Assembly: GCA_021397845.1 (NCBI GenBank)
Contig: CM038050.1
Coordinates: 10,668,471 to 10,732,470 of the forward strand
Direction: 5' to 3'
Source: Areca catechu
Taxonomy: Eukaryota; Streptophyta; Magnoliopsida; Arecales; Arecaceae
DNA: 64,000 nt
How positions within the stretch are numbered: the first letter of the stretch is position 1; each line of letters opens with the position of its first letter. Both the position numbers and the translations under genes were made by a program. The notes beneath the pieces were generated by a model, which saw only the letters and a program-made list of their open reading frames with translations, was not told the origin of the DNA and did no database searches. Positions 39,136 through 50,480 of this stretch are shown in pieces.

Positions 39136-40456
39136 GTTCATTTTCCTAGGTGTAACACTAGTCAACAATCAGAAAATTGGCAATACCATGTTGCTCTCTA
39201 ATGTAATTTCTTTTGTAATCATCATTTGTAGGCCAGTTATAGGCTTGCAAGCAAGCTGCTCTGGTCACTTGTAGTGACACAAGCCTCTACCAAATAAAAA
39301 AAAGGCAAATTTCCTGGTTTTTAAGCAATCTGTTCCTCCTTTCTTTCTTTTCATATTTCTTTTTCTTTTCTTTCTTTTCAAGTGCCTATGTAATGTAATT
39401 GGCTAATATGAAATCATATATCCACAAGCAGATAAGGTAATACTGAGACAATCCTTGGAGGGACAAGGACAAATATTACTTGGATTTGCTAGAGTTCTGC
39501 ACTTGTTTATTCTTTTTTCTTAATGTTGAAAGATGATCTCTGTAACCACCATGGGTGCTTGTGCAAATTATGTCTGATGTCATTTCCTTCTCTCGACTGT
39601 GCTAAGGGTTTAATGAAATTAATTTTGTTCTCTTAAATTGAGTTTTGCTTGAGCTTGTAAAGAATGGTCTATAAAAAGTAATAACAAAAAAACCAGAAGG
39701 TAGCATGTTTGTTAGTTCATTTAACTTTTGCTGCAGGTCCAACAAGACCCAGTGATGACCAAGGGTGGCATGCATGTGAAGGTCATTGTAGTCACCACTG
39801 AAGAGCACCACAGCTTGAGGATCTCAAGCTGTCAATCTACACTTATCCTAACTTATTGAATTCCAGGTTAGAATGGAAATTCATAGGATCATCTAAAGCA
39901 CAAAGATCCTGGCATGCATCTCTGTTAAAAGTTTTGGTTTTTTGCTTATCAGTCAAGAAACTAATATCATCTTATTGAATTCCAGCATAATGAGTGAAGC
40001 TTGCGGTGATGCTTGGGAACGTCATGATTTGCGGATCCTGGTATTCATCTTCTGTAAATAAAAATTTGAAATTCAGCTCATTGGTCAAGAAACTTATTAA
40101 ATGGAAATGCACAGTGCATCATTTAATGAGTGTTTCTTTACTGACAGCTGTCTCTACCTGTGGTCCTATCTATTCTTATGGTACGTGGATAACCTAGTCT
40201 TGGTTATGCAGATGCCTTGGAAACTTCTCTGGCATAAGAAGGTACCTTCCTGCCTCTGCACGCGCAGGAAAATGATCATGTTCTTTGAGGCCACTGTAGA
40301 AATTATTGAATAGAACTGTTCTACCATTAATATCTCAGTTACGTTCCTTAGAAATCCACTAATATCTGCTATTAAAGAACGTGCTTTCACTCTAATTGGA
40401 GGGCACGCTCTGGATACAAGGTGAGAACTTAATGACCTTACTACCTGTGGCATCTT
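39136..40456. other. F2KP 3' flank, no coding gene recognised
   Basis: Contains the 3' untranslated region of the kinase/phosphatase gene and AT-rich spacer. A stretch at about 39738-39866 has an exon-like composition between an acceptor-like and a donor-like site, but its frames are not conserved. A diverged duplication is listed separately. Confidence 0.5.
39853..40101. repeat. Diverged direct duplication downstream of F2KP
   Basis: Two copies begin TTATTGAATTCCAG (about 39854 and 39973). Each continues with a GATCCTGG-AT-CATCT block and ends with a TCA-TCAAGAAACT block (about 39950-39963 and 40080-40095). They are strongly diverged. They may be alternative downstream exons or an old local duplication. 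Confidence 0.6.
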
Positions 40457-40627
40457 TAAGAAGAGTGGATCCTCTTCGTTGTGCACGGCACTGCAGGATG
40501 CAGTGCACCCATGGATGCCATCCATCATAGGATGGACATGATGCCTGCACTCCTACATGGCCATCACATCCATGGGTGCACTGCATCTTGTGGTCCATGC
40601 GTGCACTGCAGGGGATCCGTGCTCCTA
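40457..40627. mobile_element. Hairpin MITE-like element
   Basis: A long imperfect palindrome. The left arm (GGATCC at 40467, ...GATGCAGTGCACCCATGGA) pairs with the right arm ending GGATCC at 40618. The reverse complement of the right arm reads ...GATGCAGTGCACCCATGGA. The arms are roughly 55 bases with a central loop of about 50. Size and structure fit a foldback MITE. A transcript would form a long stem. The target duplication is not clear. Confidence 0.7.
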
Positions 40628-40633
40628 TAAGAA

Positions 40634-41255
40634 ATGGTGTCTGAAAATCTTGGAGGGGCAAAGGTTCTTCCACAACAGCCGTGTAGAATCATGAACTCTG
40701 TAGCATCTGGCCTTCCTCAGCCCATGAACCAACTTCTAGATGTCCACTCATACAACTACAGTGTCTTGCTATTGTTTATGCTGACAGTTATTATGCTGAT
40801 AATACTACTCGTATAAATACCACCTGCTACCTTAGATGAAAGATGAAATAGCAGAACCTCTTCCACTTCATAGAGACAATGGCTGCTATTCTGGCCTACA
40901 AATTCAGGGGCAAGCACAATGCTGCAGCCAAGCAGGCTGTTTGCTGGAGTTTTGCGAAGATGATGAAACGGACAGGTTGCTGCCTGAGTGCAAGTTTGGC
41001 TTCCATAATTGGTGCAATGATGCCTGGTTCATGTCATGCTCCACCTGGCTCACGTGCCAAACTCCTGTAGTCTCTGTGGAAGAGAGTAGAAATGGGGGGT
41101 TGGAGACTTCTGATCAGATGGTGGAGGGGAACATTATGCAGGAAGAGGGGTCTGCTAGGGAGGCATCGAACATGGAGCCCAGAACTAGCTTTGCATGCCA
41201 CTCTCAGATGCTAGCTGATGATATATTCATGTTTCTCAGATTTCTCCTTCAGTGA
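40634..41255 (+). pseudogene. Degenerate ATL-type RING-H2 ubiquitin ligase
   Basis: The N-terminal part (ATG near 40691) reads MNSVASGLPQPMNQLLD, followed by one hydrophobic membrane segment (SVLLLFMLTVIMLIILLV) and a stop. A second frame (40836-41255) carries a corrupted RING: LLEFCEDDETDRLLPECKFGFHNWCNDAWF, then STWLTCQTP. Compared with the intact ATL at 43800-44555, the first Cys, the first His (now Phe) and the seventh ligand (now Trp) are lost and the GLD segment is missing. It appears to be a dead relative of its neighbour. Confidence 0.8.
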
Positions 41256-43678
41256 AAAACTGTGTGGCGCTTACTGAGTGATGATTTATTCAGGTTATGC
41301 TTGCTTTTAGGTCAGATGTCCATGTTTCAATCACTATTTTCTAGCATTGCAAATCCTGCAGAAATGGAATATGTTAACTTTTGCACATGCCCTCATTATT
41401 GATGAATGATTTAGTTAATTTTCTTCAGGCAACTGTTTACTATCAAATGCCTTTCTAGTTTCTGTAAATTCCTCTAGAAAGTGTTGCGTCCATTCCTCTG
41501 CAGTTCTCAGGGAGAGTCATATGTACTCGTGCATACAAGGAAGGACTGTCTATGCGCAGCAGCCTCTTTAAATCCTGGTTCGTGGATGCTGGGTTCAAAT
41601 TTAGTTAAAAAGCTAAAGAAGCTATCATCAAGGATGGCGCATTGTTTTGACATTCTTTAAACAATTTTATCCTAATCTTGATCTTCGGATGCATTTTGTC
41701 TCTGCTGTAATCTTTTACAGGTTGCTAGTAAATCTATGTATCATCAATATATGCCTCTTACTGGCCCATCTTAATTGGATCAGTTATCTGGTCAGCAAGC
41801 TGGAATACGTAGTAAATGAAGGTGGTTATGTGGGCAAGCAAGCGTGATGTGTTTGGATCATAGAAACCAAGTTGCTAGTTCATAATCCAAGCAGTTTGCA
41901 ATACGGTTCAATTTGATACCAGTGAATTGAAAGTCCTTGTAACGTTCACTTTTTTCTTTGCATGCTATAATTCCTGATCATTCCCCTACTATGTCATAAC
42001 AAAAATTGATGTCCAATTTTAGTTTCTACATCTGCGTATGTCACCATAAAAGCATTTGTAAATGATAATGAGTAACACTTTCCATTTTTCTCCCTTTAAC
42101 CCTTTTATTGGGATATAGTCTCTTTTTACATAACTAACTTTGTTTACCCTAATTTTTAATCTATAAAAGGTGGTAAGTGGTAGCCGGGGCATGGCTATAA
42201 AATAACACTCAAATTAGCCTAACCATTTTTTCCATCTATCCATGACCGATTGATACTAGACGCGAGTAAACAAAAAGCACCCATCTTGGTGTCATAGCAG
42301 TTTTGACCGATTGATGCTAGACGCGAGTAAACAAAAAGCACCCATCTTGGTGTCATAGCAGTTTCGAGAATTGATTTCAAGCATTGAGAGTCAGAGCAGT
42401 TTTTTGAACCGTGGTATAAACATCAAGTTTCCCATGCATGCAAGTATCTGTCAACTCTTCAATTAATTCTTCTTTTTTTTATAAAATTGTATCTTAGTTT
42501 TTTGGTGTGATGAAATATTTCATTCTCGAGAAGCTTATCTGTACCCAATTATTTTTCTATCGTAATTGATCCTATTGGTAGCTTCTCTGACCTGTCAGTT
42601 ACTGCACTCCTGGTTTCTTTGCTTCCATTGTTTGCATAATTCTCGTTCTACTAGGCATCATAAATGTCCTCTCGGTGAGACAAGGCCAAACACATCCCTT
42701 GACTTGACCAAATTCGTTGATTGCTATTCTAGCAACCCGATTATCCATAAATAATATAGTTTTTCAGAAAACACTTTCTAATAAAATTCTAGTTTTTAAG
42801 AAACCTAAATACCAATTATCTTTCTATTATAATTTAACCACATTTTTTTAAAAAAAACTCATGCAAAACAAAATTCTAATCACTTTTTCTTTTAAAAAAA
42901 CTATTTAGGACTAAGCCCCACTTCTACCTTGTACCCGTCAAATTTCTCAAAAAGAATGATCTCAATTCTCAGGTTCAGAGCACTGGATGATACCTTCCGA
43001 GCTATAATTTTTATGGTAAAGCCCTAATATTTAGCATAATAGAATCATCATTTATAAGATGACATTGTAGAAGCCAATAATAGACTAATTTCTTTATTTT
43101 TTTTAAAAAAAAAAATATGTGGATCGGTTAGTTGCGCTTTGAAGGCCAAAGTCAAATAGAGCCAAATTTAACGAACATAGGAAAGCGGTGACGCGCCCCC
43201 TCACAGAACCATCACATGGGACGAGTGACCGATAATAATTGGTAGCAGAGCCCGGTCAAAACCTTGGGATCTGCCCCTCACCACAAAATGAGGCGACGTC
43301 CCATGAAAACAATAAAAAGATGCTGCCGTCGCCTTCACGAGACTCTCACCTCGGGCCCGCACGCCACCCTTCCAAAAGAAACAAAGTCCACGAGAAACCC
43401 GGATGGAAATGCTTGCTGTCCTCAGCGAAATAAAAAAAAAACAGCCAACCCAAAACTTAAAAATTAGTTATCCTTCCAGTCCCAGTCCCCGAGGCTTGGA
43501 GCTCTAATAACATGTCTCATAAAATAGTGGCCACAAATGCCATCCTGCTAGAAAAGTAACACATTGCTGTTATAAACTACAAGCCCTTGCCTGGATGCAC
43601 CCCGTAATTCCATGCGCTATCTACGATTTGTCTCGCCCCAACGGGCCCATGTCCCAACGGACAGATCCCCTCTAACGT
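41256..43678. other. Intergenic region between the two ATL copies
   Basis: AT-rich with no recognisable coding sequence. It contains a 61-bp tandem duplication (listed). The last 500 bases (43190-43678) are GC-richer and should include regulatory sequence for the intact ATL gene. Confidence 0.5.
42243..42364. repeat. Near-perfect 61-bp tandem duplication
   Basis: Two adjacent 61-base copies (42243-42303, 42304-42364) begin TGACCGATTGAT and differ at a single base (ATACTAG against ATGCTAG). This implies a recent duplication. No function is evident. Confidence 0.95.
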
Positions 43679-43747
43679 ACGTATATATGCCTTCATCATC
43701 TCCATATATTCCATGTAGAGCTTTTTTTTTTTTTTTTTTTTTTTTTT
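43679..43747 (+). promoter_or_regulatory. Putative TATA box and poly-T leader of the ATL gene
   Basis: A TATA-like element (CGTATATATGCC, 43679-43690) lies about 110 bases upstream of the start codon. A run of 26 T (43722-43747) lies between it and the ATG, so it falls in the promoter or 5' leader. The TATA assignment rests on spacing only. Confidence 0.45.
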
Positions 43748-43799
43748 GGGGACACTATTCATTTCCTTCACCGATCGAGTAGCGAGTAGACGACACAGC

Positions 43800-44555
43800 A
43801 TGTCCAGCATTCCTGAGAATAACACGAGCCAGGATGCCAGCATCGATGCATATAATGGTAAGGTCTTGCTTGCTGCGGTCATATGTTTGTCGATCGTGAT
43901 ATTTTTTGTTTTGCTTCTCCATGGGTATGCCAGATGGGTCCTCAGGAGAAGGCCCATCGTTGCCAACGTAGTGACGGAGGCTCTCCACCGCCGGAGCTTG
44001 AGCACATATCCTGGGTACACCGCCGAGGTGGCGTTGCCAGGAAATGGGCTTGATGCCAAGGTCGTGGCTTCCCTCCCCAAGTTTGTTTACAGATCCAAGG
44101 AGCACGAGAACGGGTTGCATTGCGTGGTTTGCCTGAGCGTGATGGTCGAGGATGAGATTGGGAGGCTTCTTCCCAAGTGCAAGCATAGGTTCCATGTGGA
44201 GTGCATCGACATGTGGTTGATGTCTCACTCGACGTGCCCGATTTGCAGGGCGCCGGCCGTGAAGACCTCGGATGAGCCGGCTTCGGTAGGAGATGGTGCA
44301 CCATTGGTTGTGTTGGTGGACGTGGATCAGGATGAGCCGGGCATCGCAAACCAGGAGTTCTCGAGCCATTTTGGTGGGACGGTGGAGGGTGAGGTGGTAG
44401 TTGAGATGCCAATTATTAGTTCTGATGAGTCTTCAAACTCCACTTCTTCATCCTCCTCGGCTTCTACTTCTTCTTCCGTGGGTTGTTCTCTTAAGAGAAT
44501 GTTAAGCAGGAGTAGATCGGAAAGTAGAGTGTTCCCATCTCTTCCTCTAAACTAA
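43800..44555 (+). CDS. ATL-type RING-H2 finger E3 ubiquitin ligase
   Basis: A single-exon gene of 251 codons from ATG to TAA. One membrane helix (about residues 21-41, VLLAAVICLSIVIFFVLLL) precedes a basic stretch, the GLD motif (83-85) and a canonical RING-H2 domain. The ligands are C108, C111, C127, H129, H132, C135, C146 and C149, with the ATL-typical Trp139 and Pro147. The serine-rich tail (SSDESSNSTSSSSSAS) is typical of the family. ATL proteins are membrane-anchored ubiquitin ligases, often in defence, stress or carbon/nitrogen responses. The substrate cannot be inferred. The upstream in-frame extension to 43746 lacks an ATG, so the start is set at 43800. Being intron-less is normal for ATLs. 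Confidence 0.95.
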   Translation: MSSIPENNTSQDASIDAYNGKVLLAAVICLSIVIFFVLLLHGYARWVLRRRPIVANVVTEALHRRSLSTYPGYTAEVALPGNGLDAKVVASLPKFVYRSKEHENGLHCVVCLSVMVEDEIGRLLPKCKHRFHVECIDMWLMSHSTCPICRAPAVKTSDEPASVGDGAPLVVLVDVDQDEPGIANQEFSSHFGGTVEGEVVVEMPIISSDESSNSTSSSSSASTSSSVGCSLKRMLSRSRSESRVFPSLPLN

Positions 44556-45346
44556 AGAAAGCCGTTTACGAGTTTTCTTTTTTTCCTCCTGCTGGTATTG
44601 CATGCCTTTAATTTTTTCTTCTTTTGTTCATTTGTTAAAGAAATTAACGTTTAGAGAAGGCTCGATTAATTTCACTGTTAAGACAATCTCTCTATTTATG
44701 AGAACCAGTGGAATTATAAGAGGCTTCAGAGTCAAAAGCTTGTATCCAAACAGTCATGCGGGTGCTCACTCTAAACTATATATATCAGCCATCGAGAAGT
44801 GATGAGCACTCTGAAAGTTCTCTTTATCGTTATCGATCGTGATTTTTTTATTTTTAGTTTGTCTCCTTGTTACAGGCCATGTTCGATGTGCTAACCATTA
44901 AAACGTTAGAATCAAAGCATTTTGCATCATGTCCGGTCATCTTGCTGTCCATGTGAATCGAGTCTTGAGATTTTCATCAAACCAATTAATAATCCGAGTG
45001 GTTTATTATCATGCCATGAAAGCGTCGATTATTCTGTTGAAATAAACTCATGATTCTCGATTATATTCAGGTTTTTGTAATCTAAATATATGAATATCTG
45101 GCATTTCGTTTGAGTATCTATAGGAAGGGGAGGGAAGGATATGCTCAACCAAAAAAATAAAGAAATATTTTATGATTAAATTTTTCGATGGGAAGACATA
45201 TCCTCAAGAAAATAAGGTTTTCTCGTATTTAATAAAAAAAATTCATATGGAACATAAAAATGTTAATTTTCACCGGTCGGATTTAGGATAAATTTTTTTT
45301 TTTTCCAAATATATTTTTAACTTTTTACATAAAAATATTTTGTTAT

Positions 45347-45383
<37 letters not shown>

Positions 45384-47384
45384 GTAATTATATTTTTTAA
45401 AAATATTTAATCTAATATAAATCACTCCAAAATGTATCATCTTCTCGTATAGTCAACTGAGCATACTCAAATTATTTTTCTAAACATCAACTTTTTGACA
45501 TAAATATTTTAATTAATAAAAATTCTTCCTCTAATTACCAAACGAATTCTTAGATGCTGAATCAAATAATTAAAAAACAATAATTAAAAATTATCCATTT
45601 TGCAATCTGGTTATGCCAACCCACACGATCGACATGCACAATGGGCAATTCCTACTTGCCTCTTGAATGGCCAGTGAAGGTACCAACGGATGGTGCCATT
45701 ATCTGTGTCAGTACGTACAACAAATTAATCTTTTTTTATGTGTCAAAAAATAAAAATAAAAAAAAATCATTCCTTCCAGATTCCCTCCACGAAAGTCTCA
45801 TCCATGAGAGGCAGCCTAATCGAGGCAGGTTAAAATAAGGGCTTCGTCAAGTTCTAGTTCGGACCGTACTCTGGCGCTCATTAAGCATTGATACCTTCAA
45901 AATTAAACAGCTTTTTCAAGAAAATCTCGATTTAGTTACTAAATTAACCTGATTAATGAACTTCTGGAAGATAAATTAATAAGGTTGCTATAGCCTATGG
46001 GTGTTCATATACTTAAATAACATGATATATGCTTAAAAATGTTAATTCTGAGAGTGGTATCTTATGCACCTTTGTATTTCATCTCTCTTTTTATTTGGTA
46101 AAAAAGCTTTTATCATGCAGTTAATACAAGAATAGACCTAAACACCAGCAAACTTATCATTTAAAAAAAAAAAATGCAAGGCATAAAGTTATATAAGAAA
46201 GATAAACAAAATTAGAAAAATATGGACACAACCACAGGAGGCAGGGGCCCTCACGAGCAAAAGTTGATATGCCAGCTCGGCACCGCCTTTGTTTGGGATA
46301 AAATTGACACAGTTTCCTCGTCTTCAAGGCTGGTCAAAATCAACAAACAAAATATTAGCTTTAAAAAAAATAAATTGCTATTGAAGAAGTTGTCAATATT
46401 TTATTTACTTATTGTCTCAGATGTTTTTATTTTAGATTGGTCTAATAAATTCGATTTTACCCCCCCCCCCCCCCCCCCCCCCCCCCCACACACAACACAC
46501 AAAAAAAAAAGAAGGAAACGAAAATTTATCCAACAGTTGGCAAACTCCATTTGGCCTTTCTTTTTTGATTCATCCAGCTTTCGACTCAACAACAAAGTAA
46601 AACTGAGTGCAAATCAAGAATCACATTTATCTCTCTTTCTCTCTTATACTTTTAATAAAGTGTTTTATCTCCTCCGTGCCAACACAAAACATTCTTGAGT
46701 TATTGTATGACATGGAATTTTGAGCTGTAATTTTGCAATTGGAGCTCGTAGGCTAGTCACACGAGAAGAGGCGAAGTAAGCGCATTACGGTGCGTTTTAG
46801 GCCGCTTGCCAAGGTGCTCCACGAGCTACGAGCTTAGGGCTCCTGGGCGCACGAGTATGCCACTGGCCCACCTTTCTGAAGTTTTGATGTGGCCTGCATG
46901 GTAATTCTTTGTAAACCAGAGGGGATGCAGAAAAAATATACTATCAAACATGATTGGGTCATGTAGAGATTATGTTAGCCCAACATTTCAAGTACATTTA
47001 ATATTTGTAATTTTATTTTTTCGTTAAAAATTTTGAATTACAAAAATATCCGTCTCTTATGAAAAATTATGACATTTATTGGTTTAGGTTATGATACTCT
47101 ATGACCTGGATTATAACATCCCTGTGGCTAACATGTCATTATTCTGCTCAGATGATGTTATAAGGCTAAGAGACATTTTTACCATTAAAAAATTTTAAAA
47201 ATTTTCAATGATGAAATATTTTTTAGTCTTATGATATCATGTGAATAGGATTATGATATTCTATTCACAAACTTGGCTAAGACGTGTTATAAAGAAGACA
47301 TTTTCGTTATTCACAATTTTCAATGAAAAAACAAATTGCAAGCATTAATAATGATGAAAATGTTCCTTCCCTCATGGTTAGGTT
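44556..47384. other. Intergenic region, no gene recognised
   Basis: AT-rich spacer. Contains a (TA)n run at about 45352-45381 and a 28-C homopolymer at 46460-46487. The open frame across the C run (46222-46698) is low-complexity and not conserved. A GC-richer patch near 46740-46870 has no recognised identity. Confidence 0.5.
46460..46487. repeat. Homopolymer of 28 C
   Basis: Twenty-eight consecutive C residues, followed by an ACACA-rich and then A-rich stretch. The G-rich strand could form quadruplex structures. Long C runs are rare in plant genomes and error-prone in assembly. Confidence 0.95.
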
Positions 47385-48850
47385 TGTAAACAGGGTATAA
47401 TACCATTCACGTCTCGAATCCAGAACTAGGATTGGCTATGCGACCAGCCGCACAACCCTAGGTATCACCTTAAGGATCATGCCAGGCCTATCTTTAATTC
47501 AATATCCAAGCAATCAGGGATTAACACCTATACCCTAGCTCCTCAGTGACTGATCCCAAAGCCCGATTAGTTTTTCGGATTGCAACAAAAACATAGAAAA
47601 ACATGGTTAGAGCTATACAGGCTCAATAAATTATCAACACCTCCAGTATATATATACAAATATACCATTAACAAATAGCAAGCACAAACACATCATACAA
47701 CTAGATATCTATCAATATAATATATAACCAGCAACACCATGCAAATGCGTCACTTAAATGCAACCGACACAGATACGACACGACTATGGATGGCCACCAT
47801 TTACTTTACTCTTTTAGTCTCTCTGACTATGGCCACGATCGGCCTGTGGCTAGTCCCGAAAGAGAATAGAGTCCTGACTACACTACCACACATCGATCAT
47901 GCACCAGTGCACCAGCCCCACTAGCCCCACTGAGGACCGGAAAACTAACTCTGATATCACATGAGAATACATGCATCTCAGCATGTGCCAGTGATCGCAA
48001 CAAAGAAAAGACAACTAGCTCCTGACTACACATACCGTACATCGGTCATGTGCCAGTGATCGCCCCACTGGAGGCCCGGAAGGAGAGTAGGTCCTCGTGT
48101 GATCATAGTCGGACTAGAGAGCGACAACACCAATACACATGACAATGAATGCAACCCGATGCAGATTAAACCATACCACATATATTTGCAACAATCATAA
48201 CATATTTAGTATATACTACTAGAGATCAAGATAACTTTCTTGAAAATTTTATAATACCTATCTAAGTCAATCGACAGGCCAAATGAAATCGTTGATAAGA
48301 TCAATTATATAATTAATTTTCTATCTAAGATAAACTAGTATAGGAAAATAATCCTTAGTTTGGTCCGGATCTTCGCCTAAATCCCAAAAACTAATTCAAA
48401 CAATTTTATTATTATTCTGACGCACATTTTTTTCCGTCTTCTTCTTTCTTCTCTTCCCGAACTCCTCTGCTCTCATCCTTGGTCGATCGAACCACCCTCT
48501 CCCTCGGTTACCGGTGGCGGCCATGGGAGACGATCACTGAGAGGAGGGCTCGGCGATCCTGGAGGCGGACGACAGTGGCGTGGCCATCGAGATCCATAGC
48601 CCAAAAAAAATCGATCCTTAAATCTCGATTAAACCATCTCTAATAATGAATAAAATAAGGGGAAGAGAACTCACCGGCCTTGAAAAGACTTTCCGGATGC
48701 TTGCCGGAGAGAAGGATGAAGGCGTGGAAGAATTGATGGACCTCGATTCAATGACGGTAGAGAGGGATTTAAAGAGGAACATGATGGTTTTCCTCGCCAT
48801 TTAGGAAGCGAAGACAGCCTGATCAGAGTCCTAGCCTATCCCAAACTCAT
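47385..48850 (-). other. Probable retroelement-derived region
   Basis: Two related blocks (about 47865-47945 and 48015-48085) share phrases such as CCTGACTACAC, CATCG-TCATG and CCAGTG. On the minus strand, 48800 down to 48600 looks like an LTR transcribed leader (TTTAAATCCC then a C/T-rich stretch with a 60-codon frame starting MARKTIMFLFKS). I recognise the style of a gypsy LTR but could not define its ends or a target duplication. Confidence 0.3.
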
Positions 48851-50027
48851 CGTTGACTCATCCCTTCCCCTCCACGACTCTCCCTCCTGAGTCCTCCGGT
48901 GAAGTCCTCAGCCGATCAACGTGAACACCCCTCCCCTGTTTTGGCTTCTCCATTATTTTTTTTTTCTGGGTTCCGGATGAAGTCGGCAGCGTTCCGGATG
49001 AAGTCGGCAAGGGCTGCCGACTTCAGCCCTGCAATGGCCCAGTTACCCACTGGGCTTCGCAATAACCCTATAGATGTTGCAAAATATGACTTGACCTGTC
49101 AATTCTTATCATGTTTGACTTGCCTTAAATAGATTTGATTTGAGCTTAAACGAGTTTAGATCGTAAATAGATTAATCTATTTAACATATTTAATATTCGA
49201 GTTAGGTTCAAATTTCGTGTCCTTGATATGTTTCTCATTTAGTTAGTTTAAATTAGTTGGACCTGGACCATCTAAATGGGTTAGGCTTGGAGTCGTGGAC
49301 CAAGACTATTGGACCATTAAAATTTAAACCACCATCCAAAAATTTAGCACTCAGTTTTTTTCGGTTCCAAAAGTAGTCCCATCCACAACCATGGTCCCCT
49401 TGATTAAACGATAAAATCTTCGCTAGTTGCCATTCCTCAACCCGTTCTTTATTCCTTCGTCAACGTCGGCCATGGCAAGACACCGGAAAGGCAACAAGGA
49501 TCGAGGGTTGAGGATGGAGCCGGAGAGGTAGTGAGGGTGGAGGGGGTGAAGAGAAGAGTCGAAGAGGCCATCGTCCATTCCATTTTCCATCTATAAAATC
49601 CCACGTCCCATTCCTAAAATGGTGTCTTCCTCCAAAACCCTTATCAAAGTCTCCAACAGCACTGCTAAGAGGGTAGCCCGATTGATAGAAACTTAAACTC
49701 GCCTCCCACCGGTCACGGATTCGATGCATGATCTTGTGGATGACTTGATTAAATCTAGAATTTTCCTGGGGCACATGATCGGGGTGATGAGAGAGCGCAC
49801 TACTCCGACAATACAGTCCGTATCGAACATAGTCTGACAGGGTTGGGGCTTGTGTAGGGATAACTACGTCGGTAATTTATTCCCCCACTCCTTTTTTTTT
49901 TTTTTTTTTTTCATAAAAAAAAAGATCTCCAAAAGCAACCTTCTTCTTTGCCCTCAAATCCGCTTACAATCCTTCTCTTTCAAAAATCCTGTCATAAACC
50001 CTCCTCTTCTTCCCCTTGTTCTTCTCC
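48851..50027. other. Intergenic region, no gene recognised
   Basis: Contains a short direct repeat (TTCCGGATGAAGTCGGCA, about 48971 and 48992) and a minus-strand open frame of 104 codons (49460-49774) with no recognised domain. It also holds the T-rich segment that precedes the DUF538 remnant. Confidence 0.45.
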
Positions 50028-50480
50028 ATGAAATTATCCATGGCAAAGGTCTTGCCTTTCTCTATCCTTCTAATATTTCTAGCCTTGATAGGTCTTATGG
50101 GCCTCGCTCCACCGCTCGCGGTGGCTGGTGGCGATCGATCCACGAGCTCCTCCGGGAGCACGGCCTACTTTCCTAGGTGGTCAAGTCCTTCCACTTGGGC
50201 CAGGACTTCGGTCTTTTTTAGGTTCGGCTCGAGCGGCCCTACCATGCGGTTTACGATGGCCTGGCCTTCTTCGACCAGGTGGTCCGGGGAACCTCAGCTA
50301 CGGCATGCTTCGAGAAGTGGAGGGCTTCTCCCAGGCGGAACTCTTCCTTTAGCTTCCCGTGAAGGTGATTCTCGTCTCTGATCCGTCGTTTGGCATCATC
50401 CTCATCGACATCGCCCTCGCCAACAAGCAGTTGTCCTTCTCGACATCGTCCTCATCGAAGCAAAATCCCCGGCTCTGTTT
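50028..50480 (+). pseudogene. Broken DUF538 family gene
   Basis: The start reads MKLSMAKVLPFSILLIFLAL, a good signal peptide. The DUF538 core then continues in two other frames: SIHELLREHGLL, VVKSFHLGQDFG, VRLERPYHAVYDGLAFFDQVVRG (frame change near 50120-50140, with two TAG codons inside), then GNLSYGMLREVEGFSQAELFL, PVKVILVSDPSFGIILIDIALANKQLSFS (second frame change near 50285). DUF538 proteins are small secreted plant proteins of poorly known function. With two frameshifts and at least three stops this copy is dead. Confidence 0.85.

Noticed and set aside
43755..44412. Minus-strand open frames of 204 and 156 codons opposite the ATL gene
   Set aside because: Shadows of a GC-rich coding exon. 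The + strand has a complete RING-H2 protein with all zinc ligands.
46222..46698. 158-codon open frame across the C homopolymer
   Set aside because: Low complexity (proline run from poly-C, lysine run from poly-A), no conserved domain.
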